A DNA stretch of 64,000 nt from JAATFS01 sp037145635 (GCA_037145635.1 JBBCXB010000005.1:372001-436000); one strand, 5' to 3'; counted from the stretch's first letter, positions 37,850 through 47,577 are shown. Numbers and translations are program-made. Notes: a model not told the origin generated them from the sequence alone.

Positions 37850-38425
37850 GTGGCACGAGCACGAGGGGGCGGCGGGCGCAGTACGCCGGCCGGCGGTTTC
37901 ACGCTGATCGAACTGATGGTCGCGGTCGCGGTGCTGGCGATCACGCTGGCGCTGGCGATCCCGTCCTTCACGTCGGTGGTCAACGGCAACCGCCTGCTCG
38001 CCCAGTCCAACGAGCTGGTGGCTTCGCTGCAGCTGGCGCGCTCGGAGGCGATCCGCCGCAATGCCAAGGTGGTGCTGTGCCCCAGCGACGACGGCAGCAG
38101 CTGCCGCAGCGGCAGCGCGGTCTGGACGCGCTGGATCGTGCAGGTGGCCGGCACCGGCGAGGTGCTGCGGGTGAACGCGATCCGGGACGTGCTGCAGGTG
38201 CGCGCCAGCGCCGCGGTCACCGCCAACGGCGGCAAGCTGGCGTTCTACCCCGACGGGCTGGCGCGCGACGCCAGCTATGGCCTGCTGGCCGCGAGCGTGG
38301 CGGTGTGCCTGCCCACGGCCCGCCCCGACCAGAACCAGCGCCGGGTGACCGTCGCCTCCGGCAGCCGCGTCGCCACCCTCAGCGAGAACACCAATGCGGC
38401 CTGTGCCACGCCCGCCGACGCCTGA
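37850..38425 (+). CDS. type IV minor pilin, FimT/FimU (GspH) family
   Basis: A 191-residue prepilin with a GTG start at 37850, preceded by a GGGGGAG ribosome-binding site at good spacing; an ATG at 37781 would add 23 residues. The leader ends at Gly before FTLIELMVAVAVLAI, with Glu at +5, the class III signal cleaved by PilD. The rest is a GspH/FimT domain with LQLARSEAIRRNAKVVLCPS. It is the first gene of the minor-pilin operon; minor pilins prime pilus assembly. Confidence 0.9.
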   Translation: MARARGGGGRSTPAGGFTLIELMVAVAVLAITLALAIPSFTSVVNGNRLLAQSNELVASLQLARSEAIRRNAKVVLCPSDDGSSCRSGSAVWTRWIVQVAGTGEVLRVNAIRDVLQVRASAAVTANGGKLAFYPDGLARDASYGLLAASVAVCLPTARPDQNQRRVTVASGSRVATLSENTNAACATPADA

Positions 38426-38885
38426 GCCCGCGCGGCGGCGCCGCCGCCAGGCCGGCGACATGCTGATCGAGGTCATGATCGCGGTGCTGGTGCTGGGCGT
38501 GGGCCTGCTCGGGATCGCCGCACTGCAGGCCACTGCGCTGCGCAACAACCACAGCGCGATGCAGCGCAGCCAGGCAGTGGTGCTGGTCAACACCCTGCTC
38601 GACGCGATGCGCGCCAACCGCAGCGTCGCGGTGGCGGGCGGCTACGTGCTGGCCCGGACCTGCACGGTGCCGGCCGCCGGCAGCCTGGCCGCCACCGACC
38701 TCAGCCAGTGGATGCAGTCGCTGCATGACATGGTCGGCCCTACCGCCTGCGGCACCGTCAGCTGCAGCAGCGGCCTGTGCCAGGTCAGCGTGGACTGGGA
38801 CGACAGCCGCGCCAGCGATGCCGGCAGTACCGGCGTGCGCCGCGGCGACGCGACCTACACCGTCAGCGCGGGGACCCAGCTGTGA
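38394..38885 (+). CDS. pilV: type IV pilus modification/minor pilin protein PilV
   Basis: A 163-residue prepilin overlapping the upstream gene by 32 bp. The leader is Arg-rich and ends at Gly21, followed by DMLIEVMIAVLVLGVGLLGIAALQ-type helix with Glu +5; an acidic Asp at +1 is unusual, as Phe or Met is normal there. The segment NNHSAMQRSQAVVLVNTLLDAMRAN is typical PilV. The stop overlaps the pilW GTG start (GTGA). Confidence 0.9.
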   Translation: MRPVPRPPTPEPARRRRRQAGDMLIEVMIAVLVLGVGLLGIAALQATALRNNHSAMQRSQAVVLVNTLLDAMRANRSVAVAGGYVLARTCTVPAAGSLAATDLSQWMQSLHDMVGPTACGTVSCSSGLCQVSVDWDDSRASDAGSTGVRRGDATYTVSAGTQL

Positions 38886-39802
38886 GGCCCCCGGCGCGGC
38901 GCCGGCCGGCTCCCGGCTTCGGCCTGATCGAGCTGATGATCGGGCTGGTACTCGGGCTGCTGGTGACGGTCGCGGCGATCGGCATCTTCAGCAGCAACCG
39001 CCAGGCCTACCGCAGCACCGAGGGCCTGAGCCGGATCCAGGAAGGCGCACGCACCGCGTTCGAGCTGATCGCGCGCGATCTGCGCGTGGCCGGCGGCAGC
39101 GCCTGCACCCGGCGCAGCCTGACCAACGCGCTGACCGCCGGCACCGGCACCTGGTGGGGCAGCTTCGCCAGCTGGGACGCGGCGTTGACCGGCTATGCCG
39201 CGACCGCGGCCTTTCCCGACGCGACGCCCGCCTTCGGCACCGCCGCCGGCGCGCGCCTGGCCGGCACCGCGGCGCTGCAGGTGTTCTCCGGCAGCGACTA
39301 CGTGGCCAGCGTCAGCGCCGACAGCGGCACGGCGTTCACCCTCAACAGCAGCCTGCACGACTTCGTCAGCGGCGACGTACTGGTGGCCTGCGACACCAAT
39401 ACCGCCACCGTGTTCGCGACCACCGCGGTCAACGGCACCCAGGTGGCGCACCCGTCCACGCTGAGCTACGGCGCCAACGCCGCGCTCGCGCGGCTGGGCG
39501 CGACCCGCTGGTATGTGGGCTACAACGCCACCGGCGGCACTTCGCTGTACCGGCGCCGCCTGTACGCCGGCGCGCTGCGCACCGAGGAGGTCGCCGCGGA
39601 CGTGAGCGACCTGCAGCTGGCCTATCTGCTGAGCGGGGCCAGCAGCTACGTCGCCGCCGCCGCGGTCGGCAGCGCCTGGTCCAGCGTCACCGCGGTCCGG
39701 GTCACGCTGACCCTGGGCAGCCCGGAGAAGGTCGGCACCGATGGCCAGGTGCTGCAGCGCACCCTGGTCAGCGTGATCGGCCTGCGGAATCGCGACGGAT
39801 GA
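38882..39802 (+). CDS. pilW: type IV pilus minor pilin PilW
   Basis: A 306-residue prepilin with GTG start at 38882 overlapping the pilV stop. The Arg/Pro-rich leader ends at Gly before FGLIELMIGLVLGLLV with Glu +5. The region SSNRQAYRSTEGLSRIQEGARTAFELIARDLRVAG is characteristic of PilW. The C-terminal half is a beta-rich domain. The stop overlaps pilX as ATGA. Confidence 0.93.
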   Translation: MRPPARRRPAPGFGLIELMIGLVLGLLVTVAAIGIFSSNRQAYRSTEGLSRIQEGARTAFELIARDLRVAGGSACTRRSLTNALTAGTGTWWGSFASWDAALTGYAATAAFPDATPAFGTAAGARLAGTAALQVFSGSDYVASVSADSGTAFTLNSSLHDFVSGDVLVACDTNTATVFATTAVNGTQVAHPSTLSYGANAALARLGATRWYVGYNATGGTSLYRRRLYAGALRTEEVAADVSDLQLAYLLSGASSYVAAAAVGSAWSSVTAVRVTLTLGSPEKVGTDGQVLQRTLVSVIGLRNRDG

Positions 39803-40350
39803 CCCGGTCCTTGGTCCCCGCGCGTGCCGGTTCCCCGGCCCGCCAGCGCGGCGTCTCGCTGGTGGTCGCGCTGATCCTGCTGCTGGTGATGACCCTGCTC
39901 GGCCTGGCGGCGCTGCGCGGCACCGTGCTGGAGGAGCGCATGAGCGCCAACCTGCTCGACCGCAACCGCCAGTTCCAGGCCGCCGAGGCCGGCCTGCGCC
40001 TGGCCGAGGCGCGGATCTCCGGCACCGGCGTCAGCGTGCCCGGCACCGGCTGCAACGGCGGGGTGTGCGCCACGCCGGTCGCGGGCGCGGCCGACCGCTG
40101 GCTCGACGACGGCTTCGCCGGCTGGTACGCCGCTACCGCCACCGGCAGCAGCGACAGCGCCATCACCACCCGCTACGTCATCGAGTACATGGGCGACGGC
40201 GCCTACGGCCCGAACTGCACCACCTCCAAGTCCACCACCGAGACCGTCGACGCCAGCTGCGACATGCGGCGCTTCCGCATCACCGCGCGCAGCGAGGGCA
40301 GCGGCCGGGCGGCGGTCATCCTGCAAAGCAACTACCTGGCGCCCAAATGA
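39799..40350 (+). CDS. pilX: type IV pilus minor pilin PilX
   Basis: A 183-residue protein with leader ending QRG before VSLVVALILLLVMTLLGLAALRG. As in other PilX proteins, the usual Glu at +5 is absent. The segment EERMSANLLDRNRQFQAAEAGLRLAE is diagnostic. The start is in a 4-bp overlap with pilW and the end in one with pilY1. PilX supports pilus assembly and adhesion with PilY1. Confidence 0.93.
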   Translation: MTRSLVPARAGSPARQRGVSLVVALILLLVMTLLGLAALRGTVLEERMSANLLDRNRQFQAAEAGLRLAEARISGTGVSVPGTGCNGGVCATPVAGAADRWLDDGFAGWYAATATGSSDSAITTRYVIEYMGDGAYGPNCTTSKSTTETVDASCDMRRFRITARSEGSGRAAVILQSNYLAPK

Positions 40351-43300
40351 CACGTCCCCGCCGCGTCCCTGTTCCCGCCGCGTGCCTGGCCGCGGCCGCG
40401 TGGCTGCTGGCGACGGCCGGCGCCTGCGCGGCCGCCACGACCACCGGGCTGGACATTCCCGCCGACCCGTTGATCACCGAGAGCCAGGTCCCGCCCAACG
40501 TCCTGTTCATCCTCGACGACTCCGGCTCGATGGGCTATGGCTACATGCCCGACGAGGTGCCCAGGGTCGGCACCACCAGCGCCGGCAGCGGGGTGTTCGA
40601 CAACAGCTGCGACAGCTACACCAACAACGCCGCGGTGGACTATCTGGCGTGCAGCGCCTACCCGCGCAACACGCTGTACTACAACCCGGCCACCACCTAC
40701 ACGACCTGGACCCTGCCCGACGGCAGCCAGATGAGCGGCGGCACTAGCTACACTGCGGCCTATTCGGACACGCTGTACGTGCCGTACAGCGGCACCGGCC
40801 CGGCCGGCAACGGCACGGTCACCACCACCAGCGCCAGCGTCAACCTGCAGGCCAGCGTGCGCACGTTCTTCGTGCCCAAGGACACCACCAGCACCGACAG
40901 CGCCGTCTATCTGGCCACGGCCACCAACTACTACCGCTACCAGATCCTGACCGACGGGACGATCTACCGCAGCGAGTACCTGGCCTACACCCAGGGCAAC
41001 ACCGGCAGCACCGCCGCGGCCGGCGGCTGCGCCACCACGACCTCCGGCTACGGCTGGCGCAACTGCACCCGCGCCACCCCGGCCGGGCGCAGCGAGGCCG
41101 CCGAGCGCAGCAACTACGCCACCTGGTACTCCTACCACCGCACCCGCAACAAGGCGGCCAAGGCCGGCGCCAGCAAAGCCTTCGCCGAACTCGGCGAAAA
41201 GGTCCGGGTCGGCTTCCGTACCATCGCCGGGCGCAGCACCTGCGGCGGCAGCAGCGGCGGCAACTGCACCTACAGCTACGCCGGCACCTACAACCTGCCC
41301 ACCCAGAGCGTGCCGATCCCGGTCAACTACAACAACGGCCTGTTCTCCGACACCGGCAGCGGCAGCAACACCGCCGCGTACAACAACCGCACCCAGTGGT
41401 ACAACCGGCTGTTCAGCGCCACCGCCAGCAGCAGCACGCCGCTGCGCAACGCGCTGCAGACTGCCGGCAATTATTTCAGCGCGAGCGAGGCGACCGGCCC
41501 CTACGGTCCCGAGGCCGGCACCGCGCAGTACGTGTGCCGCCAGAACTTCACCATCCTCACCACCGACGGCTACTGGAACGAGAGCTACAGCAACGCCACG
41601 ATCGGCAATGCCGACAACACCAGCGGCGCCACCCTCACCAGTCCCAGCGGCACCAGCTACACCTACACCCCGGTCAATCCGTACAAGGACGGCTACTCGC
41701 AGACCCTGGCCGACGTGGCCATGTACTACTGGAAGAACGACCTGCGCACGGACCTGTCCAACAGCGTCCCCACCACGTCCGCGGACCCGGCGTTCTGGCA
41801 GCACATGACCACCTTCGCGCTCGGCCTGGGGCTGAGCGGGACCGTGGACCAGACCAGCGTCGACGCGGTGCTGGCCAAGGGCTACGCCACGGTCAAGGGC
41901 GTGGCCGGCTGGCCGCAGCCGGTCAACAACACCGTCACCACCATCGACGACCTGCTGCACGCGGCGGTCAACGGCCATGGCGAGTACGTCGGCGCCGCCG
42001 ATCCGGACGAATTCGCCGAGGGGCTGACCGCCGCGCTGGCGGCGGTGGTCCAGCGCACCGGCGCGTTCGCCAACGTCGCCGCCACCTCGACCAGCCTCAG
42101 CAGCGACACCCAGCTGTTCGTCGGCAGCTATGTCGCCGGGGTCTGGACCGGGCAGCTGGTCGCCTGCGCGGCGACCGTCTCCAGCTGCAACGCCAGCACC
42201 GCCAGCTGGCTGGCCACGGCGCAGTTGCCGGCGGCCAGCGCCCGTACCGTCCTGACCTACGAGGCGAGTGCCGGCGCCAGCTTCCCCACCGCGACGCAGA
42301 AGGCCGCGCTGGGCGGCAGCGACATCGCCGACTACCTGCGCGGGGACCAGAGCAAGGAGCTGCAGAACGGCGGCAGCCTGCGCAACCGCGCCACCGTGCT
42401 GGGCGACATCGTCGATTCCTCGCCGGTCTACGTCAGCGCCAGCAACACGGTCTACGTCGGCGCCAACGACGGCATGCTGCACGCGTTCAACGCGGCCACC
42501 GGCGCCGAACTGTTCGCCTACGTGCCGGGCGCGCTGAGCGCGGCGACGCTGGCCACGCTGGCCTCGGCCGACTACGGCCACGCCTACTTCGTCGACGGCC
42601 CGCTGGTGGTGTCCACGCAGAAGCAGACCAGCGCGCGCAACGTGCTGGTGGGCGCGCTGGGCCGCGGCGGCAAGGGGCTGTACGCGCTGGACGTGACCCG
42701 GCCGGCGGCCATCGCCAAGTCCGACGTGCTGTGGGAGGCGACCGAGACCCCCGGCGGCAACCTGGGCAAGATCCTCGGCAAGCCGTTCATCGCCAGGCTC
42801 AACAACGGCGTCGTCGCGCTGGTCACCGGCAACGGCGTCAACAGCAGCACCGGGCACGCCGTGCTGCTGGTCTACAACCTGCTCACCGGCGCGCTGATCC
42901 GCGAGCTCGACACCGGCAGCGGCGGCACCACCAGCGCCACCAGCAACGGCCTGTTCGCACCCAGCGGCTGGGACCAGGACAGCAGCGGCACGGTCGACTA
43001 CGTCTACGCCGGCGACCTCAAGGGCCAGGTCTGGAAGTTCGACCTCAGCGCGTCCACCGCCGGCAGCTGGAGCGTGGGCAACGGCGCCAAGGCGCTGTTC
43101 AGTGCCACCGACGCCAGCGGCACCGCGCAGCCGATCACCGGCGGCGTGGCGCTGGCCGAGAACCCCAGCACGCTCGACACCTGGGTGTTCTTCGGCACCG
43201 GCCGCTACCTGCTCGACAGCGACATCAACGACCTCTCGGTGCAGGCGCTGTACGGGGTCATCGACGGCGGCGCGACCGTGGCGCGCAGCGCGCTGACCCA

Positions 43301-43805
43301 GCGCGCGATCGTGGCCAGCGGCACGGTCTCCGGCTACAGCGTGCGCAGCTTCCAGGCCAACGCCGCGCTGCCCAGCGGATCCAAGGGCTGGTACCTCAAC
43401 CTGCTCACCGCCGCCGGGGTCGCCGAGGGCGAGCGCATCGTCAGCGCGCCGCAGCTGTCCGGCAAGACCCTGGTGGTCAGCAGCATCATCCCCAGCGGCG
43501 ACGCCTGCCAGTCCGACGGCAGCGGCTACCTGAACTCGCTGGACGCCTTCACCGGCACCAGCACCGCCGGCGGCTCCTACTTCGACCTCAACGCCAACGG
43601 AAGCACCGCCGACGACACCCTCAGCGTCGGCGGCAGCGCGGTGGCGGTGGGCTCGGTCGCCGTCACCAGCGGCATGGTCGGCCTGGCCTCGCTGCTCAAC
43701 GGCAAGGCGGTGGTCGGCGATTCCAGCGGCGCCACCACCGCCGTCGCCACGTCCACGATCAGCGCCAGCCGCGTGTCCTGGCGCGAAGCGCTCAAGGAGA
43801 AATGA
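40347..43805 (+). CDS. pilY1: type IV pilus tip adhesin/assembly protein PilY1
   Basis: An 1152-residue secreted PilY1 with a signal peptide (cleavage near ACAA). The N-terminal part has a von Willebrand A-like domain with the metal-site DDSGS (57-61) and QNFTILTTDGYWN. The C-terminal half is the PilY1 beta-propeller: VYVGANDGMLHAFNAATGAE, ALGRGGKGLYALD, and a calcium loop DQDSSGTVD at 876-884 followed by YAGDLKGQVWKFDL. PilY1 sits at the pilus tip in adhesion, twitching and surface sensing. It is Ser/Thr/Asn-rich compared with its neighbours. The ATG overlaps the pilX stop. Confidence 0.96.
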   Translation: MTRPRRVPVPAACLAAAAWLLATAGACAAATTTGLDIPADPLITESQVPPNVLFILDDSGSMGYGYMPDEVPRVGTTSAGSGVFDNSCDSYTNNAAVDYLACSAYPRNTLYYNPATTYTTWTLPDGSQMSGGTSYTAAYSDTLYVPYSGTGPAGNGTVTTTSASVNLQASVRTFFVPKDTTSTDSAVYLATATNYYRYQILTDGTIYRSEYLAYTQGNTGSTAAAGGCATTTSGYGWRNCTRATPAGRSEAAERSNYATWYSYHRTRNKAAKAGASKAFAELGEKVRVGFRTIAGRSTCGGSSGGNCTYSYAGTYNLPTQSVPIPVNYNNGLFSDTGSGSNTAAYNNRTQWYNRLFSATASSSTPLRNALQTAGNYFSASEATGPYGPEAGTAQYVCRQNFTILTTDGYWNESYSNATIGNADNTSGATLTSPSGTSYTYTPVNPYKDGYSQTLADVAMYYWKNDLRTDLSNSVPTTSADPAFWQHMTTFALGLGLSGTVDQTSVDAVLAKGYATVKGVAGWPQPVNNTVTTIDDLLHAAVNGHGEYVGAADPDEFAEGLTAALAAVVQRTGAFANVAATSTSLSSDTQLFVGSYVAGVWTGQLVACAATVSSCNASTASWLATAQLPAASARTVLTYEASAGASFPTATQKAALGGSDIADYLRGDQSKELQNGGSLRNRATVLGDIVDSSPVYVSASNTVYVGANDGMLHAFNAATGAELFAYVPGALSAATLATLASADYGHAYFVDGPLVVSTQKQTSARNVLVGALGRGGKGLYALDVTRPAAIAKSDVLWEATETPGGNLGKILGKPFIARLNNGVVALVTGNGVNSSTGHAVLLVYNLLTGALIRELDTGSGGTTSATSNGLFAPSGWDQDSSGTVDYVYAGDLKGQVWKFDLSASTAGSWSVGNGAKALFSATDASGTAQPITGGVALAENPSTLDTWVFFGTGRYLLDSDINDLSVQALYGVIDGGATVARSALTQRAIVASGTVSGYSVRSFQANAALPSGSKGWYLNLLTAAGVAEGERIVSAPQLSGKTLVVSSIIPSGDACQSDGSGYLNSLDAFTGTSTAGGSYFDLNANGSTADDTLSVGGSAVAVGSVAVTSGMVGLASLLNGKAVVGDSSGATTAVATSTISASRVSWREALKEK

Positions 43806-43806
43806 G

Positions 43807-44223
43807 ATGCCCCCCGTTCCGTCGCGCCGGCGCCGTGCCGGCTTCACCCTGATCGAACTGATGGTCACGGTCGCGGTGGTCGCGATCCTGTCCGCCATCG
43901 CCTATGCCAGCTACAGCTACGCGGTGGTCAAGTCGCGGCGCAGCGCGGCGGCGGCGTGCCTGCAGGAACGCGCCCAGTTCATGGAGCGCTACTACACCAC
44001 CAACCTCAGCTACGCGGGCGCGCCGACGCCGGCCCAGTGCGAGGCGGTCCCGGCGTTCTACACCCTGGCCTTCGACGGCACCCCCACCGCCACCGCGTTC
44101 CGGCTCACCGCCACCCCGCTCGGCGGCCAGGCCAGCGCCGACACCCGATGCGCGGTGCTGGGCCTGAACCAGGCCGGCGAGCGCACCGCCAGCGGCACCG
44201 CCGCGGCCACCGACTGCTGGTGA
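43807..44223 (+). CDS. pilE: type IV pilin PilE
   Basis: A 138-residue prepilin one base after the pilY1 stop. Leader MPPVPSRRRRAG then FTLIELMVTVAVVAILSAIAYASY with Glu +5. Residues RRSAAAACLQERAQFMERYYTTNLSY are typical of PilE minor pilins. Cysteines in the C-terminal half (including the last-but-one residue) would close the D-loop. It is the last gene of the operon. Confidence 0.93.
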   Translation: MPPVPSRRRRAGFTLIELMVTVAVVAILSAIAYASYSYAVVKSRRSAAAACLQERAQFMERYYTTNLSYAGAPTPAQCEAVPAFYTLAFDGTPTATAFRLTATPLGGQASADTRCAVLGLNQAGERTASGTAAATDCW

Positions 44224-44263
44224 CGCCCACGCCGCATGCCGGCCGGGGCCTTATCATGGCCGC

Positions 44264-45472
44264 ATGGACAACCAACACGATGTAGTGATCGTCGGCGGCG
44301 GCCTGGTCGGCGCCAGCCTGGCGATCGCCCTGGACCGGATCGGCGTGGACGTCGGCCTGGTCGAGGCCTCGCCGTCCGGCGCCCTGCCGGCGGTGTTCGA
44401 CCAGCGCAACCTCAGCTTCGCCGCCGCCACCGTCAACGCGCTCACCGCGCTCGGGGTGATGGCGAAGCTGCGTGGTCCCACCGGGCCGATCCGGCGCATC
44501 CACGTCAGCCGCGACGGCGACTTCGGCCGCGTGCGGCTGGACGCGGCCGACTACGGCCGCGAGGCGTTCGGCCAGGTCGTGGTCGCGCGCGACTTCGGCG
44601 AGGCGCTGGAGGCACGCCTGGACGAGCTGACGCACCTGCGGCGCTACCGCCCGGCGCGCTTCATCGGCCTGGACGGGATCGAGGCCGGGCACCGCGTGCT
44701 GCGGCTGGCCGATGCCGACGGCGAGCGCCGCGTGCGCGCCCGGCTGCTGGTCGGCGCCGACGGCACCCACAGCGCGGTGCGCGAGCTGCTGCACATCGAG
44801 GCCGACACCCACGACTACCTGCAGACGCTGTTCGTCGCCCGGGTGCGCGCCGCGCGCCAGCCCGACGGCACCGCCTGGGAGCGCTTCGGCGAGCATGGCC
44901 CGACCGCGCTGCTGCCGCGCGGCGACCGCCACTACGGCGCGGTGCACGGGGTGGCACGCGCCGAGGCCGAGGCGGTCGCGGCGCTGGACGAGGCCGGCTG
45001 GCTGCAGCGGCTGCAGCGCGCGATCGGCTGGCGCGCCGGGCGCCTGCTCGGCAGCGGCGAACGCGCCGCCTACCCGCTGGTGCAGGTCCTGGCGCGCGCG
45101 CTCGTCGCCGAGCGCGTGGTGCTGCTCGGCAATGCCGCGCAGACGCTGCATCCGGTGGGCGCACAGGGCTTCAACCTGGGGCTGCGCGACGCGCTGACCC
45201 TGGCCGAGCTGATCGAGGGCGCGCGCCAGGACCCGGGCGCGCCGGCGCTGCTGGGCGCCTACGCGGCGCGCCGCCAGCCCGACCGCGAGCAGACCCTGGG
45301 CTTCTCCAGCGGTCTGGCACGGCTGACCGGCAACCCGGCACCGTTGCTGCGGCCGCTGCGCAGCCTGGGCCTGCTGGCCGCCGCGCAGGCGGTGCCGCTG
45401 CAGTCGCTGCTGGTGGGCGGGGCGATGGGATTCCGCGGCGAGGTGCCGCAGCTGTGCCGGAGCGCGTCGTGA
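44264..45472 (+). CDS. ubiH: 2-octaprenyl-6-methoxyphenol hydroxylase UbiH
   Basis: A 402-residue FAD-dependent aromatic hydroxylase of ubiquinone synthesis. It has the FAD motif VIVGGGLVGASLA near residue 10, LLVGADGTHSAVR (the DG motif) and GNAAQTLHPVGAQGFNLGLRDALTLAE, the last clearly of UbiH type. The stop overlaps the start of the next hydroxylase as GTGA, so the pair is co-translated. It acts on the membrane-bound ubiquinone precursor. Confidence 0.93.
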   Translation: MDNQHDVVIVGGGLVGASLAIALDRIGVDVGLVEASPSGALPAVFDQRNLSFAAATVNALTALGVMAKLRGPTGPIRRIHVSRDGDFGRVRLDAADYGREAFGQVVVARDFGEALEARLDELTHLRRYRPARFIGLDGIEAGHRVLRLADADGERRVRARLLVGADGTHSAVRELLHIEADTHDYLQTLFVARVRAARQPDGTAWERFGEHGPTALLPRGDRHYGAVHGVARAEAEAVAALDEAGWLQRLQRAIGWRAGRLLGSGERAAYPLVQVLARALVAERVVLLGNAAQTLHPVGAQGFNLGLRDALTLAELIEGARQDPGAPALLGAYAARRQPDREQTLGFSSGLARLTGNPAPLLRPLRSLGLLAAAQAVPLQSLLVGGAMGFRGEVPQLCRSAS

Positions 45473-46647
45473 GCCGGCGCGGGGGCACCGACGCGGTCGT
45501 GGTCGGCGGCGGCGTGGTCGGCGCGGCCTGCGCGCTGGCGCTGGCCGACGCCGGCCTGGACGTGGTGCTGGTGGAAGGCCGCGAACCGCCGCGCTGGCAG
45601 GCCGGCCGGCCGGACCTGCGGGTCTACGCGTTCGCGCCCGACAACGCCGCGCTGCTGGCGGCGCTGGGCGTGTGGGACGCGGTGCGCAGCACCCGCGCGC
45701 AGCCTTACCGGCGCATGCGGGTATGGGACGCCGCCGGCGGCGGCGAACTGGACTTCGACGCCGATGCGCTCGGCCGCGAGCAGCTGGGCTGGATCGTCGA
45801 GAACGACCTGCTGGTGGACCGGCTCTGGGCCGCGCTGCCGGCCGCCGGCGTGCGCGTGCACTGCCCGGCGCGGGTGGAGGCCCTGGAACAGGACGCCCAC
45901 GGCGTGCGGCTGCGCCTGGACGACGGCACGCGCCTGGACGCGGCGCTGGCGATCGCCGCCGACGGTGCCGAATCCACCCTGCGGACGCTGGCCGGGATGC
46001 CGGTGGCGCGCCACGACTACGGCCAGCGGGGCGTGGTCGCCTTCGTCGAGACCGCGCAACCACACCAGGCCACCGCCTGGCAGCGCTTCCTGCCCACCGG
46101 GCCGCTGGCCTTCCTGCCGTTCGCCGAGGGCCGCAGCTCGATCGTGTGGACCCTGCCCGACACCGAGGCCGAGCGCGTGCTGGCGCTGGACGACGCCGCG
46201 TTCGGGCGCGCGCTCACCGGCGCCTTCGGCGCGCGCCTGGGCGAGGTGCGCGCGGTGTCGGCGCGCGCGGCGTTCCCGCTGCGCCGGCAGCTGGTGGGCG
46301 ACTATGTCGCCGGCCGCGTGCTGGCGCTGGGCGATGCGGCGCACGTGGTGCATCCGCTGGCGGGGCAGGGCGTCAACCTCGGGCTGCGCGACGTGGCCGC
46401 GCTGCGCACCCTGGTGCGCGAGGCGCTCGCGCGGCACAGCGACTGGGCCGCGCCGCACCGGCTGCGGCGCTGGGCGCGCACGCGCCGCAGCGAGAACACG
46501 GTGGCCGCCTACGGGTTCGACACGATCAACAAGGTGTTCTCCAACGACGAGATGCACCTGACCCTGCTGCGCGGCGCGGTGCTCGGCCGGGTCGGCTGCG
46601 TGCCGCCGCTGGTGGACCTGCTGTGGAAGCGCGCCGCCGGGGTCTAG
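45469..46647 (+). CDS. ubiquinone biosynthesis FAD hydroxylase, UbiF/UbiI type
   Basis: A 392-residue paralogue of the preceding gene, with GTG start at 45469. It has AVVVGGGVVGAACALALADAGLDVVLVE, IAADGAESTLR and GDAAHVVHPLAGQGVNLGLRDVAAL. The GDAAH...AGQGVNLG form points to UbiF, UbiI or VisC as opposed to UbiH. Which ring position it hydroxylates cannot be decided. It completes a two-gene hydroxylase pair. Confidence 0.9.
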   Translation: MSRRGGTDAVVVGGGVVGAACALALADAGLDVVLVEGREPPRWQAGRPDLRVYAFAPDNAALLAALGVWDAVRSTRAQPYRRMRVWDAAGGGELDFDADALGREQLGWIVENDLLVDRLWAALPAAGVRVHCPARVEALEQDAHGVRLRLDDGTRLDAALAIAADGAESTLRTLAGMPVARHDYGQRGVVAFVETAQPHQATAWQRFLPTGPLAFLPFAEGRSSIVWTLPDTEAERVLALDDAAFGRALTGAFGARLGEVRAVSARAAFPLRRQLVGDYVAGRVLALGDAAHVVHPLAGQGVNLGLRDVAALRTLVREALARHSDWAAPHRLRRWARTRRSENTVAAYGFDTINKVFSNDEMHLTLLRGAVLGRVGCVPPLVDLLWKRAAGV

Positions 46648-46890
46648 GCCACCGCGCCGGGGCGTGCGCGCCCGAGGGTGCCCGGGGGCTTCCGGCGCGT
46701 CCTCGCGCGCGGGTCCGGGCGGTCGTCGAACCGGCTTTTAATCCCTTGCCCGCGAGTGTCAGCTCCCCGCGAACGCCAGCGAGCTGGCTCTAACCGCCCG
46801 CGTCGGCGTCACGTCGGGCGACGCAGCAGTCCGGCGGGCCGTGCTGCCGGCCTGCCGTCTTCGCAGCAGGGCGGCCGCGGGCGCGTACCG
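46648..46890. other. convergent intergenic region
   Basis: This 243-bp stretch separates the ends of the ubiquinone hydroxylase (plus) and the EF-hand gene (minus). I see no open frame of coding character and no T-run terminator; GCGTCG and CGACGC form a short loose inverted repeat near 46800-46825. Confidence 0.4.
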
Positions 46891-47289
46891 CTACTTCAGC
46901 CAGCCGCGCAGCTGTTCGCGCGTCAGGCGTCCGCGGCGGGTGCCGTCCAGCGCATCGAATTCCTCGGCCAAAGCCGGACTGGCCTGGGCTTCGTCGCGGC
47001 TGATCGTGCCGTCGCCGTCGGTATCCAGCGCGTCGAAGTCGAGGCGGTACGCCGCGGCGTCCACGCTGCTGGGCTGGATCGAGCGCACCGTGACCGCGGC
47101 CTGGCCGGCGGCGACCTGCACCGGTGCCTGGTGGGTGACCTCGCCGCTGGCCAGCGGCTGGGTGCGCACGTTGGCGGGCACGTCGCGCAGCGGCGCGCTG
47201 CGCGCGCTGTCCTGCGGCGGCGCGGCGTAGCTCTGCGCAAGCGCCGGCCCGCAGGCGCAGAGGCCGAAGACGACAAGGGCGGCTTTCAT
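46891..47289 (-). CDS. secreted EF-hand domain protein
   Basis: A 132-residue protein with a signal peptide ending near ALAQ. Residues about 85-100 form one canonical EF-hand loop, DTDGDGTISRDE, with all calcium ligands in place. A second, degenerate loop (DGTRRGRLTREQ) follows near 115. ATG 47289 is chosen because the signal peptide begins there. It resembles the small periplasmic calcium-binding proteins common in xanthomonads. Function unknown. Confidence 0.85.
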   Translation of the reverse strand: MKAALVVFGLCACGPALAQSYAAPPQDSARSAPLRDVPANVRTQPLASGEVTHQAPVQVAAGQAAVTVRSIQPSSVDAAAYRLDFDALDTDGDGTISRDEAQASPALAEEFDALDGTRRGRLTREQLRGWLK

Positions 47290-47577
47290 GGTTCTCCCGG
47301 TAGGACTGTCTGGACCGGCCTCCACGCTAGCAGCGCGGCGCTTGAGCGGCCTCGAATCGCGCGGCCCGGCGGCCGATCCGCCGACGCCGGGCGCGCCGGG
47401 ACGCGCGGCACCCGGTCACCGGCGCCAGGCCGGGCCATCCGGCGCCGGCCGGCAGGAACCTCGCGCAGCGCATGCCCGGCCGGTTCCGAGCGCCGCGCCC
47501 GGCGCTCGCGGCGCGGCGGGCCAGGACGTGCCGCGCCGCGACCCGCCGCGATCGCGGGCCTGCCGGCCCTCGCCCGC
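47290..47577. other. non-coding GC-rich spacer
   Basis: A 288-bp stretch between the start of the EF-hand gene and the stop of the next minus-strand gene. Open frames across it have no signs of coding. It should contain the EF-hand gene promoter; none can be named. Confidence 0.4.

Noticed and set aside
40332..43898. A very long open frame antisense to pilY1
   Set aside because: It is a by-product of GC-rich codon use in pilY1; it shows repetitive Gly/Ala/Val/Arg composition and no domain, while the sense frame is a clear PilY1.
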